A stretch of 64,000 nucleotides of DNA from Bifidobacterium tissieri (GCF_002259645.1 NZ_MWWV01000004.1:1-64000), one strand, 5' to 3'. Numbered from the stretch's first letter, positions 17,773 through 27,487 are shown. Notes: generated by a model not told the origin, from the sequence alone. Numbers and translations are program-made.

Positions 17773-19404
17773 TCAGCTCTTGGTCACCGACGCGTAGCGG
17801 AAGCGGAACGAGGCGTCGAGCGTCACGCCGGAAACGTTCGTGCCGGTCACGGCCACCTGAGCACCCTGCAGCAACGGGATCGTCGACAGATCACCGGTCT
17901 CCAGCTCCTGAATCTGCTTGAGCAACGCCTCACGCTTGGCGGAATCCTGCTCGCCGGCCTGCTGGATGATCAGATCGTTCACCTGCTGGTTGGAGTAGCC
18001 GTTGTTGACAAAGTTGCCGTCACGGAAGAACGGGGACAGATAGTTGTCCGGATCGGAATAATCCGGGAACCAGCCAAGCTGATAGGCGGGGTATGAACCG
18101 TCCGAGGTCTCGGTGACCACGCGTTCCTTCTGGTACTGGGTCCACTCGGTCTGCTGCAGATCCACCTTGAACAGGCCGCCGTTCTCCAGCTGGGACTTGA
18201 TGGCCGCGTACTCGTCGGCGGAGCTCGCACCATAGTGCTCGGCGTTGTACTGCAGTTTCAGATCGACCGGGGTGTCGACTCCAGCCGCCTCCAGCACCTG
18301 CTTCGCCTTCTCCACACTCGGCTTGCCATTGCCGTCGCCATAAGTCGCCTTCAACGTATCATCATGACCGGCAAGACCATCCGGAATAAACGAATACAAC
18401 GGGGTGTAGGTGCCCTTGTACACGTTCTCCGACAACGCCTCACGGTCGATCAGATTGGCGGCGGCCTGGCGCACGGCCTTGGCCTTGTTCGCATCGGCGT
18501 TCGGCTGCGACTCGCCATACGGCATCACCTTCATGTTGAAGGTGATGAAACGCTCCTCACCACCAGGGCCATTGACCACCTTGACCTTGCTGTCCTTCTT
18601 GAGGTCGGCGATATCGGTCGGCGTGAGCTGGCGGTAGGCGACATCCACCTGACCCTGCTGGATGGCAAGCTTCAGGTTGGAGGCATCGGCGAAGTACTTC
18701 ACCTGCACGGTGCTGCTCTTGGCGGGGGTAAGCCCCTTGTAGGAATCGTTCTTGGCGTAGGCAAGCGCCTCGTTGAGCTTGAACGAGGTCAGCTTGAACG
18801 GACCGGCGAAGGCGTTGCCCTTCACAATGGTGTCGGCGTCAGTCACCTTGTCGGCGCTGAAGACCTGCTCGTCCACGATCGGGCCGGCCGGAGACCCCAG
18901 CACCTGCTTCAGCGTCACGTCGTTCTTCACGGAGTCCTTGATCACCACGGTGGTGTCGTCCGGGGTGTCGACGGACTCGATGTTGGCAAGCAGCGAGGAC
19001 GGACCGTTCTCATCGTTGATCGTCTTGATGCGGTCGAGCGAGAACTTCACATCGGAGGAGGTCAGATCATGACCGTTGGCGAACTTCAACCCGGACTTGA
19101 GCTTCACCGTGAACTCACTGCCATCCGCACTCCACGAACCATCATCGGCGGCGATATCCGGACTCATATCGGACTTGCCATAGTCCTGTGCGAACAGGAA
19201 CGGGAACACCTGGATCTGCACGGCATAGGAGCCGTTGTCGTAGGAGGCGGCCGGGTCGAGGCTCACGATCTTGTCGGTGGTGCCAATGGTCACTGTGTCG
19301 CCGGACGACGATGTTGACGATCCGTTGTCCTTGACGCCGCACGCGGTCAGCGACGCCACAGCGGCCACGGATACCACAGCCGCTCCGATCTTCTTGATAT
19401 TCAT
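17773..19404 (-). CDS. Peptide-type ABC transporter solute-binding lipoprotein (copy 2)
   Basis: 543 residues of SBP family 5, with signal peptide and lipobox ASLTAC (Cys about residue 22). It is close to copy 3 in the N-terminal half (IKTINDENGPSSLLANIESVDTPDDTTVV) and to copy 1 in several other stretches. It lies downstream of the ATPase gene and its terminator (19571-19602), so it probably has its own promoter in 19405-19570, though I see no clear consensus. It is presumed to deliver ligand to the same DppB/DppC permease. Confidence 0.9.
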   Translation of the reverse strand: MNIKKIGAAVVSVAAVASLTACGVKDNGSSTSSSGDTVTIGTTDKIVSLDPAASYDNGSYAVQIQVFPFLFAQDYGKSDMSPDIAADDGSWSADGSEFTVKLKSGLKFANGHDLTSSDVKFSLDRIKTINDENGPSSLLANIESVDTPDDTTVVIKDSVKNDVTLKQVLGSPAGPIVDEQVFSADKVTDADTIVKGNAFAGPFKLTSFKLNEALAYAKNDSYKGLTPAKSSTVQVKYFADASNLKLAIQQGQVDVAYRQLTPTDIADLKKDSKVKVVNGPGGEERFITFNMKVMPYGESQPNADANKAKAVRQAAANLIDREALSENVYKGTYTPLYSFIPDGLAGHDDTLKATYGDGNGKPSVEKAKQVLEAAGVDTPVDLKLQYNAEHYGASSADEYAAIKSQLENGGLFKVDLQQTEWTQYQKERVVTETSDGSYPAYQLGWFPDYSDPDNYLSPFFRDGNFVNNGYSNQQVNDLIIQQAGEQDSAKREALLKQIQELETGDLSTIPLLQGAQVAVTGTNVSGVTLDASFRFRYASVTKS

Positions 19405-19570
19405 AGGGTTCGTCTTCCTCCTGACGTTCCCGCTGGGGATGTGCGGGATTGCCTTGACTATCCGCTTCCCATGTTGCGTCTTGGTTTCTCCTTCGTTAGG
19501 GGAAGCGACCGAACAGATGACGATTGTTTCCGATGGGAACGATAGACATAAGGAATGGCATCATACGAGA

Positions 19571-19602
19571 AAGGCCCTCGTCCACGATGGGACGAGGGCC
19601 TT
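19571..19602 (-). terminator. Terminator after the fused ABC ATPase gene
   Basis: A 13-bp perfect stem (AAGGCCCTCGTCC / GGACGAGGGCCTT) with a 6-base loop. On the minus strand it is followed by TCTCGTATG. It separates the transporter operon from SBP copy 2. Confidence 0.75.
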
Positions 19603-19690
19603 GTCCACGGTCAGAATTCGGGATCCGTCGTGAGCCATCCGGAATGCATCACGCGAATCGAGGACCACCCCGGTGGTAATCCGCTGGTAT

Positions 19691-21430
19691 CTACTTGTTC
19701 TCCTCGGCGAGCAGCGCGTGCAGCTGGGCACGATGCTCGGCCTGCTCACGCGGATCCGGGATCGGCAGCGAGGCAAGCAGCTTCTTGGTGTACGGATTCT
19801 GCGGGTTGCTCAGGATCTGATCGGTGTCGCCGTGCTCCACGATCTCGCCCTGATGCATCACCATCACACGATCGGCGAGCATGTCGACCACTGCAAGATC
19901 ATGGGTGATGAACAGGCACGCGAAGCCGATCTCCACCTGCAGGCGCTTGAACAGCTCAAGCACCTTGGCCTGCACGGACACGTCCAATGCGGAAGTGGGC
20001 TCGTCGGCGATCAGCAGCGGCGGCTTGAGCGCCAGGGCGCGGGCCAGCGAGGCCCTCTGACGCTGACCGCCGGACAGCTCGTGCGGGAAGCGGTCCATGT
20101 ACGCCTTGGGCAGCTGCACCATCTCGAGCAGCTCCTCCACGTACTTGCGGGCGGCGGCGAGCGAATCGTACTTCTTGTGTACGAGCAGCGGTTCGGCCAC
20201 GTTCTGCGCGATAGTCATCAGCGGATTGAACGAGCTGCCCGGGTCCTGGAACACGAAACCGATATCGGCGCGCTTCGGCTTGAAATCGCGCTCCTTGAAG
20301 CCCCTCATCTCCATGCCGAGCACGTTGAGCGAACCGCCGGAGATGCGCTGCAGGCCGGCGATGGCACGACCGGTGGTGGACTTGCCGGAGCCGGATTCAC
20401 CCACAAGACCCACCACTTCGGAGCGGTGAATGTCGAAGTCGATGCCCTTGACGGCCTTGAAATCGGGCTGCATCAGGTGACCCGGATAAGTGATCTCCAG
20501 TCCGCGGGCCTTGACGGCGATGGGCTGGGTGCGCCAGTCGACCTTGCGGTCGACCACATTGCCGTTCTCATCCTTCACGACGAGCTTCTGACCGATGCGA
20601 GGCACGGCGGCCAGCAGTCGCTTGGTGTAGTCATGCTGCGGAGAGTAGAAGATCTGCTCCACGCTGCCCTGCTCCACCACATGGCCGCGGTACATCACGA
20701 TCACGTCGTCGGCCACGTCGGCGATCACACCCATGTTGTGGGTGATGATCAGCACGGAGGCGTCGAATTCGTCACGGGCCATGCGGAGCAGATCGAGGAT
20801 CTCGGCCTGCACAGTCACGTCGAGTGCGGTGGTCGGCTCGTCGGCAAGGATCAGTCCAGCGTTGAGCACGAGCGCCATGGCGATGACGATACGCTGCTTC
20901 TGACCGCCGGAGAACTGATGCGGGTAGTAGTCGATGCGGGTCTCGGCGTCGGGGATGCCCACCTTCTTGAGGATGTCGATGGACTTGGCGCGCTGCTCGT
21001 TCTTGTCGGTGATGCCGTGGGCGCGCAGGCCCTCGGCGATCTGCCAGCCGATGGTGTACACGGGGTTGAGCACCGAGTTGGGCTCCTGGAACACCATGGC
21101 CGCCTCTTCGCCGCGCATTTCACGCAGCTGCTCGCCGGAGAGCGAAAGCACGTCCATCTCCTTGGAGCCGTCACGGCTCTTGAGGTAAATGGCACCGGAG
21201 GTGGATGCCGTCTCGGGCAGCAGCTTGAGGATCGAGCGGGCGGTTACGGACTTGCCGGAGCCGGATTCGCCCACGATGCCCACGATGGACTTGCGCGGGA
21301 TGGTGAGGTTCACCTTGTCCACGGCCTTGATCGGACCGGCGTCGGTCACGAAGGAGACGCTCAGGTCCTTGATCGACGCGAGATCGCCGTCGTTCACGGC
21401 GTCGGCGTTCTTCTTCACGGAATCAGCCAT
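19691..21430 (-). CDS. Fused double ABC ATPase of a peptide transporter (DppD-DppF type)
   Basis: 579 residues from ATG 21430, with AGGGAG at proper spacing. ATG 21436, which overlaps the dppC stop as ATGA, is the alternative but is too close to that site. There are two complete cassettes: cassette 1 (about residues 10-270) with GESGSGKSVTAR and SGGQKQRIVIAMAL; cassette 2 (about 290-575) with GESGSGKSTTGR and SGGQRQRASLARAL. Both have Walker B ADEPT. A single polypeptide thus replaces the DppD/DppF pair and powers the permease encoded upstream. The C-terminal tail after each cassette is the oligopeptide type. Confidence 0.93.
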   Translation of the reverse strand: MADSVKKNADAVNDGDLASIKDLSVSFVTDAGPIKAVDKVNLTIPRKSIVGIVGESGSGKSVTARSILKLLPETASTSGAIYLKSRDGSKEMDVLSLSGEQLREMRGEEAAMVFQEPNSVLNPVYTIGWQIAEGLRAHGITDKNEQRAKSIDILKKVGIPDAETRIDYYPHQFSGGQKQRIVIAMALVLNAGLILADEPTTALDVTVQAEILDLLRMARDEFDASVLIITHNMGVIADVADDVIVMYRGHVVEQGSVEQIFYSPQHDYTKRLLAAVPRIGQKLVVKDENGNVVDRKVDWRTQPIAVKARGLEITYPGHLMQPDFKAVKGIDFDIHRSEVVGLVGESGSGKSTTGRAIAGLQRISGGSLNVLGMEMRGFKERDFKPKRADIGFVFQDPGSSFNPLMTIAQNVAEPLLVHKKYDSLAAARKYVEELLEMVQLPKAYMDRFPHELSGGQRQRASLARALALKPPLLIADEPTSALDVSVQAKVLELFKRLQVEIGFACLFITHDLAVVDMLADRVMVMHQGEIVEHGDTDQILSNPQNPYTKKLLASLPIPDPREQAEHRAQLHALLAEENK

Positions 21431-21432
21431 GA

Positions 21433-22560
21433 TCATTCTCCCTTGCTCGCGTTGGACGTGGATTCGGACTGGGTGTCGGCGGCCTTCGTCTTCGGATCGG
21501 TGAAGACGACCTCGGCGGCATCCTTCTGCGTGGAAGGATCGACGGACGTGTCCTCGATACTGCCGATGACCTCACCGGCGGACTTGCGGGCACGCAGTCG
21601 CGGATCGGCGAGATCGTTGAGGGACTCGCCCACCAGCGTGATGCCGAGCACGATGAGCACGATCGCCACGCCCGGGAACACGGCGGTCCACCAGATGCCG
21701 GCGGTCACGTCGGAGACGGAGCGGTTGAGGTCGTAGCCCCATTCGGCGGCGGCCGTCGGCTCGATGCCGAAGCCGAGGAAGCCCAGACCGGCGAGGGTCA
21801 GGATGGCTTCGGAGGAGTTCAGCGTGAGGATGACCGGCAGCGTACGGGTGGAGTTCTTCAGCAGGTGCTTGGTCATGATGCGCCAGGTGGGGGCACCGAT
21901 CACACGGGCGGATTCGATGAACGCGGATTCCTTCATACGCACGACCTCGGCACGGATGGTGCGGAAGTACTGCGGAATGTAGACCACGGTGATCGACAGA
22001 CCCGACGACAGTATGCCCGCCCACAGGCCGGACTGGCCGCCGGAGATCATGATGGCCATGAGGATGGCAAGCAGCAGGGACGGGAAGGAGTAGATGGCGT
22101 CGGCGATGACCACGAGCACGCGGTCGACCCAACCGCCGAAGTAGCCGGAGACGAGACCGAGGATCACGCCGATGAAGATCGAGCAGACCACGGCCACGAG
22201 GATGGCGATGACGGCGGTACGCGTACCCCACACGGTACGGCTGAACACGTCGAAACCACCGACGGTGGTTCCCCAGATGTGCTCGGCGCGCGGTGCGGAC
22301 TGCGTCGGGAAGGACTTGCCACTGGCATCCTTGATCTGCGAGTAGCCGTAGGGCGCGATCAGCGGGGCGAAGATGGCGACCAGCAGGAAGAACGCGCACA
22401 GCACCAGACCGGTGATGAGCATACCCTTCTGCCAGCCGACGGCGATGCGCAGCTGCTTGACGATGGGCAGCTTGGCGAAGAACGACTGCTGGTTCTTGGC
22501 CTTGAGTTCGGCGAGGCGATCGTCGCCGGGAACGGTGGGCGCGGAATTGGCGGCGGTCAT
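21433..22560 (-). CDS. ABC transporter permease, DppC type
   Basis: 375 residues. An N-terminal soluble stretch of ~45 residues is followed by a first membrane segment (LITGLVLCAFFLLVAIFAPLIAPYGY) and the BPD permease domain with the EAA loop (ESARVIGAPTWRIMTKHLLKN). A polar Ser/Thr/Lys-rich C-terminal tail of ~50 residues is unusual for DppC. It starts one base after the dppB stop and its stop overlaps the ATPase gene region. Confidence 0.92.
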   Translation of the reverse strand: MTAANSAPTVPGDDRLAELKAKNQQSFFAKLPIVKQLRIAVGWQKGMLITGLVLCAFFLLVAIFAPLIAPYGYSQIKDASGKSFPTQSAPRAEHIWGTTVGGFDVFSRTVWGTRTAVIAILVAVVCSIFIGVILGLVSGYFGGWVDRVLVVIADAIYSFPSLLLAILMAIMISGGQSGLWAGILSSGLSITVVYIPQYFRTIRAEVVRMKESAFIESARVIGAPTWRIMTKHLLKNSTRTLPVILTLNSSEAILTLAGLGFLGFGIEPTAAAEWGYDLNRSVSDVTAGIWWTAVFPGVAIVLIVLGITLVGESLNDLADPRLRARKSAGEVIGSIEDTSVDPSTQKDAAEVVFTDPKTKAADTQSESTSNASKGE

Positions 22561-22561
22561 G

Positions 22562-23668
22562 TCAGTACCTCACTCTCGGGTCGATCAGGGCGCTGATCAC
22601 GTCGACGATGAAGTTCACCACCGACACGATGATCGCGATAAGGATCACGATGCCCTGCACGGCGGTAAAGTCACGCGCCTTCAGATACGTGGACAGCATG
22701 AATCCGAGACCCTTCCACTCGAAGGTGGTCTCGGTGAGCACGGCACCGGCGAGCATCAGGGCGATCTGCATGCCCATCACGGTGATGATCGGGATCAGGG
22801 CCGGCTTCCAGGCGTGCTTGCTCAGCAGACGCTTCTCGGAGACGCCGCGGGAACGGGCGGCCTCAACGTAGCCGGAGGTGTAGGTGCTGATCACGTTGGT
22901 GCGCACCAGACGGATGAACACGCCTGCGGTCAGCAGACCCAGGGCCAGTGCTGGCAGCACGGCATGCTGGAGCACGTCGAGCAGCACGGTCATGTCACCC
23001 AGCTGCAGGGCGTCCACGATGTACAGGCCGGTGGGCGAGACCAGACGGCTGAACTGCATTTCGGAGGCCAGCGAGGACCGTCCGGAGCTCGGCAGCCAGC
23101 CCAGCCACACGGAGAAGATGAGCTTGAGCAGCAGACCCAGGAAGAACACGGGGGTCGCGTAGCACAGGATGGCGAAGGTGCGGATGCCGGCGTCGACGGC
23201 GCGATCACGGCGGCGGGCGGCGATACGGCCCAGGCCGATACCGACGATCAGCGCGATGATGAGGGCCAGAATGGCCAGTTCGAAAGTGGCGGCACCATAG
23301 CGGGTGAGAACGGAGATCACCGGCTGGTTATCGGTCAGCGTGGTGCCGAGGTCACCGTGGAGCAGTCCACCGAGATAGTCGATGTACTGCACGATGAGGG
23401 GCCGGTCGTATCCGGCCGCGTGGATTCTGGCCTGCAGTTCCTGCGGGGTCAGTCGTCCGCCGAGGGCGGCGGTGATGGGGTCACCGGTGGCTCGCATCAC
23501 GAAGAACACGATGGTGACCAGAATGAAGATGGTGGGGATGATCAGCAGGAATCGGACGATGACGAATCGGAAGAACCCGCCGGATATCCTGTTTTTCTTG
23601 GGTTTCTCAGGAGTGTCAGCCGCTGCGTTCTGCGACTGATCGTTGAGAGCTTGGGCTTTCGACGCCAC
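22562..23668 (-). CDS. ABC transporter permease, DppB type
   Basis: 368 residues with a GTG start. A cytosolic N-terminal ~30 residues precedes the first membrane helix (RFLLIIPTIFILVTIVFFVM), the typical GDLGTTLTDNQPV loop and an EAA loop (VEAARSRGVSEKRLLSKHAWKPALIPI). It forms the channel with the DppC-type protein. It follows SBP copy 3 across a leaky-terminator-like hairpin, the usual arrangement for expressing more binding protein than channel. Confidence 0.92.
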   Translation of the reverse strand: MASKAQALNDQSQNAAADTPEKPKKNRISGGFFRFVIVRFLLIIPTIFILVTIVFFVMRATGDPITAALGGRLTPQELQARIHAAGYDRPLIVQYIDYLGGLLHGDLGTTLTDNQPVISVLTRYGAATFELAILALIIALIVGIGLGRIAARRRDRAVDAGIRTFAILCYATPVFFLGLLLKLIFSVWLGWLPSSGRSSLASEMQFSRLVSPTGLYIVDALQLGDMTVLLDVLQHAVLPALALGLLTAGVFIRLVRTNVISTYTSGYVEAARSRGVSEKRLLSKHAWKPALIPIITVMGMQIALMLAGAVLTETTFEWKGLGFMLSTYLKARDFTAVQGIVILIAIIVSVVNFIVDVISALIDPRVRY

Positions 23669-23719
23669 TCGTTTCTCCTTGGGTCGGTGCCCCGATTGTC
23701 ACGGGGCCTTTACTGGGTA

Positions 23720-23770
23720 AAGGGGGATGTCCGGCACGCGCCTTGATGGGCGGCGTCGGGCATCCCCCTT
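23720..23770 (-). terminator. Intra-operon hairpin between SBP copy 3 and the permease genes
   Basis: AAGGGGGATG / CATCCCCCTT form a 10-bp perfect outer stem, with further pairing inside (CCGG...CGGG). It has only a short TTT on the minus side. Likely an attenuating or RNA-stabilising structure. Confidence 0.6.
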
Positions 23771-23792
23771 GCAATATATGTGCAACATCGTA

Positions 23793-23843
23793 GTCCCGCT
23801 ATGTTTCACGAACATGATGCTCTCGTGATCATGACGGCGGGAC
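23793..23843 (-). terminator. Second hairpin directly downstream of SBP copy 3
   Basis: GTCCCGC / GCGGGAC outer arms with inner CACGA / TCGTG arms. It lies 24 bases after the SBP stop and reinforces the hairpin at 23720-23770. Confidence 0.45.
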
Positions 23844-23866
23844 CTCGACGTTCACATGGGTCAGCC

Positions 23867-25495
23867 TCAGGACTTGGTCACGGAGGCGTAGCGGAAGCGG
23901 AACGAAGCGTCGAGCGTCACGCCCGAGATGTTCGTACCGGTCACGGCCACCTGCGCACCCTGCAGCAGCGGCAGGGTGGAGATGTCCTCGGTTTCCAGCT
24001 GCTGGATCTGCTTGAGGAGCTCCACGCGCTTGGCGGAGTCCTGCTCGCCGGCCTGCTGGACGATCAGGTCGTTGATCTGGCTGTTGGAGTAGCCGTTGTT
24101 GACGAAGTTGCCGTCACGGAAGAACGGGGACAGGTAGTTGTCCGGATCGGAGTAGTCCGGGTACCAGCCCAGCTGGTAGGCCGGGTAGGCGCCATCGGAG
24201 CTGTCGGTGACCACGCGTTCCTTCTGGTACTGGGTCCACTCGGTCTGCTGCAGATCCACCTTGAACAGGCCGCCCTGCTCGAGCTGGGACTTGATGGCCG
24301 CGTACTCGTCGGCGGAGCTCGAGCCATAGTGCTCGGCGTTGTACTGCAGCTTCAGATCGACCGGGGTGTCGACGCCGGCGTCGGAGAGGATCTTCTTGGC
24401 GTTGTCCACGCTCGGACCGCCCTTGCCGTCGCCGTAAGCGGACTTGAAGGTGTCCTCGTGACCGGTCAGGCCATCGGGGATGTAGGAGTACATCGGGGTG
24501 TAGGTGCCCTTGTACACGGTGTTGGCCAGATCCTCGCGGTCGATCAGGCTGGCAACGGCCTGACGCACGGCCTTGGCCTTGTTCGCATCGGCGTTCGGCT
24601 GCGACTCGCCGTACGGCATCACCTTCATGTTGAAGGTGATGAAGCGCTCCTCACCACCGGGGCCGGTGATGACCTTGACCTTGTCGTTCTTCTTGAGGTC
24701 GGAGATGTCGGTCGGGGTGAGCGTACGGTATGCCACATCGACCTGTCCCTGCTCGATGGCCATCTTCAGGTTGGAGGCATCGGAGAAGTACTTCACCTGC
24801 ACGGCGTTGTTCTTGGCCGGGGTCAGACCCTGGTAGGCGTCGTTCTTGGCGTAGGCCACAGCCTCGTTGAGCTTGAACGAGGTCAGCTTGTACGGACCGG
24901 CGAAGGCGTTGCCCTTGATGATGGTGTCGGCGTCGGTCAGCTTGTCGGCGCTGAAGACCTCTTCATCGACGATCGGGCCGGCCGGGGAGCCGAGAACCTG
25001 CTTGAGGGTCACGTCGTTCTTCACGGCGGAGTGGAACACCACGGTGGTGTCGTCCGGGGTATCGATGGATTCGATGTTGGCGAGCAGCGAGGACGGGCCG
25101 TTCTCGTCATTGATGTTCTTCACACGGTCGAACGAGAACTTGACGTCGGAGGAGGTCAGGTCATGACCGTTGGCGAACTTCAGACCGGACTTGAGCTTCA
25201 CCGTGAACTCCGTGCCGTCCGCGTTCCAGCTGCCTTCGTCGGCGGCGATGTCCGGGCTCATCTCAGACTCATTGTAGTTCTGGGAGAACAGGAACGGGAA
25301 CACGTTGATGATCACGGCAAAGGAGCCGTTATCATACTGGCCAGCCGGGTCGAGGCTGACGATCTTGTCGGTGGTGCCGATGGTGATGGCATTGGAATCC
25401 GCGGAGGACGCGTCATCCTTGACGCCGCCGCAGCCTGCGAGCGACGCGATCGCGGCGACGGACACGAGCGCCGCGAGAATCTTTTTACTCTGCAC
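23867..25495 (-). CDS. Peptide-type ABC transporter solute-binding lipoprotein (copy 3)
   Basis: 542 residues from GTG 25495, chosen because GAGAGG lies six bases upstream and the resulting N-terminus is a clean lipoprotein signal with lipobox ASLAGC. A longer frame to 25603 would add a non-signal extension. It is SBP family 5, first gene of the transporter operon and immediately upstream of dppB, so it is probably the cognate binding protein. It shares the block structure of copies 1 and 2 but differs in the ILSDAGVDTPVDL and PLLQ regions. Ligand unknown. Confidence 0.9.
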   Translation of the reverse strand: MQSKKILAALVSVAAIASLAGCGGVKDDASSADSNAITIGTTDKIVSLDPAGQYDNGSFAVIINVFPFLFSQNYNESEMSPDIAADEGSWNADGTEFTVKLKSGLKFANGHDLTSSDVKFSFDRVKNINDENGPSSLLANIESIDTPDDTTVVFHSAVKNDVTLKQVLGSPAGPIVDEEVFSADKLTDADTIIKGNAFAGPYKLTSFKLNEAVAYAKNDAYQGLTPAKNNAVQVKYFSDASNLKMAIEQGQVDVAYRTLTPTDISDLKKNDKVKVITGPGGEERFITFNMKVMPYGESQPNADANKAKAVRQAVASLIDREDLANTVYKGTYTPMYSYIPDGLTGHEDTFKSAYGDGKGGPSVDNAKKILSDAGVDTPVDLKLQYNAEHYGSSSADEYAAIKSQLEQGGLFKVDLQQTEWTQYQKERVVTDSSDGAYPAYQLGWYPDYSDPDNYLSPFFRDGNFVNNGYSNSQINDLIVQQAGEQDSAKRVELLKQIQQLETEDISTLPLLQGAQVAVTGTNISGVTLDASFRFRYASVTKS

Positions 25496-25811
25496 GAGTA
25501 CCTCTCTTCGTTTGTTTCCTTCCGCCGTCTCCGGCGGCCTGAACGTCACAGACCATGGACGGCGGCGCGATACGCACATCGACCAGGCCATATCAGGGTA
25601 CAAAAGTACAAATAAGTGTTATAGCGAATGCCTAGGATATTTATAGGTAACATCTCACCATACGGTAGGGTTGACGGAATATTGCGGCACGGTGAACTCG
25701 GCGATGATCGCGACTCCGCGATCCGCTACGCCCACAGCGGAAACTGGGACGGGCAGACGGACACGAGCGACCAATGCGCGGCCGATATCGCTGTTCCGTA
25801 TCGGTTTGCAG
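25496..25811. other. Intergenic interval upstream of SBP copy 3
   Basis: It holds the presumed SBP copy 3 promoter on the minus strand; TATAAC at 25618-25623 or TATAAA at 25640-25645 could be a -10, but neither has a consensus -35. I see no gene and no strong hairpin. A short plus-strand open frame (25628-25952) shows no coding character. Confidence 0.4.
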
Positions 25812-26708
25812 TCACCGCGTCCCCATCAGGGTGGGATCGTTCCGGCATTCGGCGATGAACGCCGCACAGATCATGATCACCTGTGCCACCAGATTGAACC
25901 AGATGAGCACGCCGATGATGGCGGCGAACGGCGCGAGCAACGGATTCCGTGACGCACCTCCCAGCAGTCTGGTGCCGAACAGCTGCATCACCGTGAGCGT
26001 CACCGCCCCGAGCACGCAGGCGGCGATCATGAACCGACCGGCGTGAATATGCGAAACCACGCGGAGCAATAGTATGAACAACAGGAAATTCAATACCAGA
26101 CCGGAGCACAGACCCACAAGATCCAAGGCAAGCGAGCCGGCGAACGAATCTCCCGGAATACCCAGCCATGTCAGCAGTGTGCGCATCAGACCGCTGGAGA
26201 CGGTACCGGCAACAGTGGAAAGAATGAACAGCAGTGCAACCATCATGATGGCGGCGGTGTCACGCAGTCGCGCCTTGACCAGATCGACGTCATCCTGATA
26301 GTCGTCGAACATGGACTGCACGGCGGTGCGTAACGAATCCATCCACCCGGTGACCGTCCACCAGAAGATCGCGACGGTGACCAGACCGGTCCACGTGAAC
26401 GTGTTCGATGCCTTGGACAACGCCGACGCGGACATGAAGGTATCGGCACTACCGGGAATTACCGTGTCCACCGTCTCGATCAGCAACCGCTGCAGCTGCT
26501 CGTTGCCGATGACGATCACACCGGCAAGAGACAATACCATCCATACACCGGCGAAGAACGCGAACAGCAGACCGTAGGCCAGACCGTTGCCCATTAGCGA
26601 ACCGCGATGTGACAGATATCGGTCGACAATACGACCGGGCAGTGATCGTTTCCACCAACGTACTACTGGTTCAATCCGCTCCCCCGGCGATGCATTCACG
26701 TCAATCAC
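25812..26708 (-). CDS. YihY/BrkB-family inner membrane protein
   Basis: 298 residues from GTG 26708, which overlaps the tlyA stop as GTGA. The family's layout is visible: an amphipathic N-terminus (RWWKRSLPGRIVDRYLSH), then about six membrane segments, including YGLLFAFFAGVWMVLSLAGVIVI, VTVAIFWWTVTGWMDSLR, the paired helices around residues 180-250, and a last helix FAAIIGVLIWFNLVAQVIMICAAFIAE. The function of the family is unsettled; older names (ribonuclease BN, virulence factor) are not supported by mechanism. It is translationally coupled to tlyA. Confidence 0.85.
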   Translation of the reverse strand: MIDVNASPGERIEPVVRWWKRSLPGRIVDRYLSHRGSLMGNGLAYGLLFAFFAGVWMVLSLAGVIVIGNEQLQRLLIETVDTVIPGSADTFMSASALSKASNTFTWTGLVTVAIFWWTVTGWMDSLRTAVQSMFDDYQDDVDLVKARLRDTAAIMMVALLFILSTVAGTVSSGLMRTLLTWLGIPGDSFAGSLALDLVGLCSGLVLNFLLFILLLRVVSHIHAGRFMIAACVLGAVTLTVMQLFGTRLLGGASRNPLLAPFAAIIGVLIWFNLVAQVIMICAAFIAECRNDPTLMGTR

Positions 26709-27487
26709 GCTGCCGCCGAGTTCGTGTCCGCCATGTCCTCGTTCGCGGTTGTTCCGCCCCGCAGCCACAGCAGGTACTCGTGGTTGCCATGCGTGCCCTC
26801 GATGGGTGAATCGGCCGTGGCCATGACTCGCAGACCATGCTCACGAGCGCAGGCGACGACCCGGTCCAACGCGCCTCGTCGCAGCGACTCGTCTTCCACG
26901 ATGCCGTTCTTGCCGAGATTGCCGCGCCCCACCTCGAACTGCGGTTTGACCAGCAGCACGATATCGGTCTCCGGCCCGACGATGGTCGATATCACCGGGA
27001 TCACATACGTCAGCGAGATGAATGAGACATCGGAGACAATCATGCGCGGCGTGAATGGCAGATCCTCCGGATGCACGTCACGAATATTCACGCCGCTCAT
27101 CTCGATCACTCTGGGATCGGACGCGATACGGGGGTCGAGCTGACCGTGACCCACGTCAAGCGCCACAACATGCGCGGCGCCGAAGCGCAGCAGCACGTCG
27201 GTGAACCCACCGGTGGATGCGCCGACGTCAAGGCAGTCGGCCCCGTCGGGGCGGGACAGCCCCTGAGGGCCGAATGCCTCGAACGCCCCCACCAGCTTGT
27301 AGGCGCCCCTGGAGACGTAATCATCGTCGGGTGCGATGGCAATCGTCGACGTATTGCCGACCGTCGTCGACGGCTTGACCGTGATCACGCCATCGACGGT
27401 CACGGAACCCTGTCGGATCAGACGCTGCGCCTTGGATCGGGACAACGCCAGACCTCGTTCGACCAGTTCCTGATCAAGTCGGCTCAT
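26705..27487 (-). CDS. tlyA: TlyA-type rRNA 2'-O-ribose methyltransferase
   Basis: 260 residues. An N-terminal S4 RNA-binding domain (about 1-60, ALSRSKAQRLIRQGSVTVDG) is followed by an FtsJ/RrmJ-type SAM methyltransferase with CLDVGASTGGFTDVLL and ALDVGHGQL. Known TlyA proteins methylate cytidines in 16S and 23S rRNA, which affects capreomycin sensitivity. It overlaps the upstream small gene by ATGA and the downstream YihY gene by GTGA. The position after a HAD gene and a small gene is the conserved actinobacterial order. Confidence 0.9.
   Translation of the reverse strand: MSRLDQELVERGLALSRSKAQRLIRQGSVTVDGVITVKPSTTVGNTSTIAIAPDDDYVSRGAYKLVGAFEAFGPQGLSRPDGADCLDVGASTGGFTDVLLRFGAAHVVALDVGHGQLDPRIASDPRVIEMSGVNIRDVHPEDLPFTPRMIVSDVSFISLTYVIPVISTIVGPETDIVLLVKPQFEVGRGNLGKNGIVEDESLRRGALDRVVACAREHGLRVMATADSPIEGTHGNHEYLLWLRGGTTANEDMADTNSAAA

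Noticed and set aside
25628-25952. Plus-strand 60-110 codon frames between SBP copy 3 and the YihY gene
   Set aside because: They overlap the end of the YihY coding region in antisense and lack any start signal or recognisable sequence.
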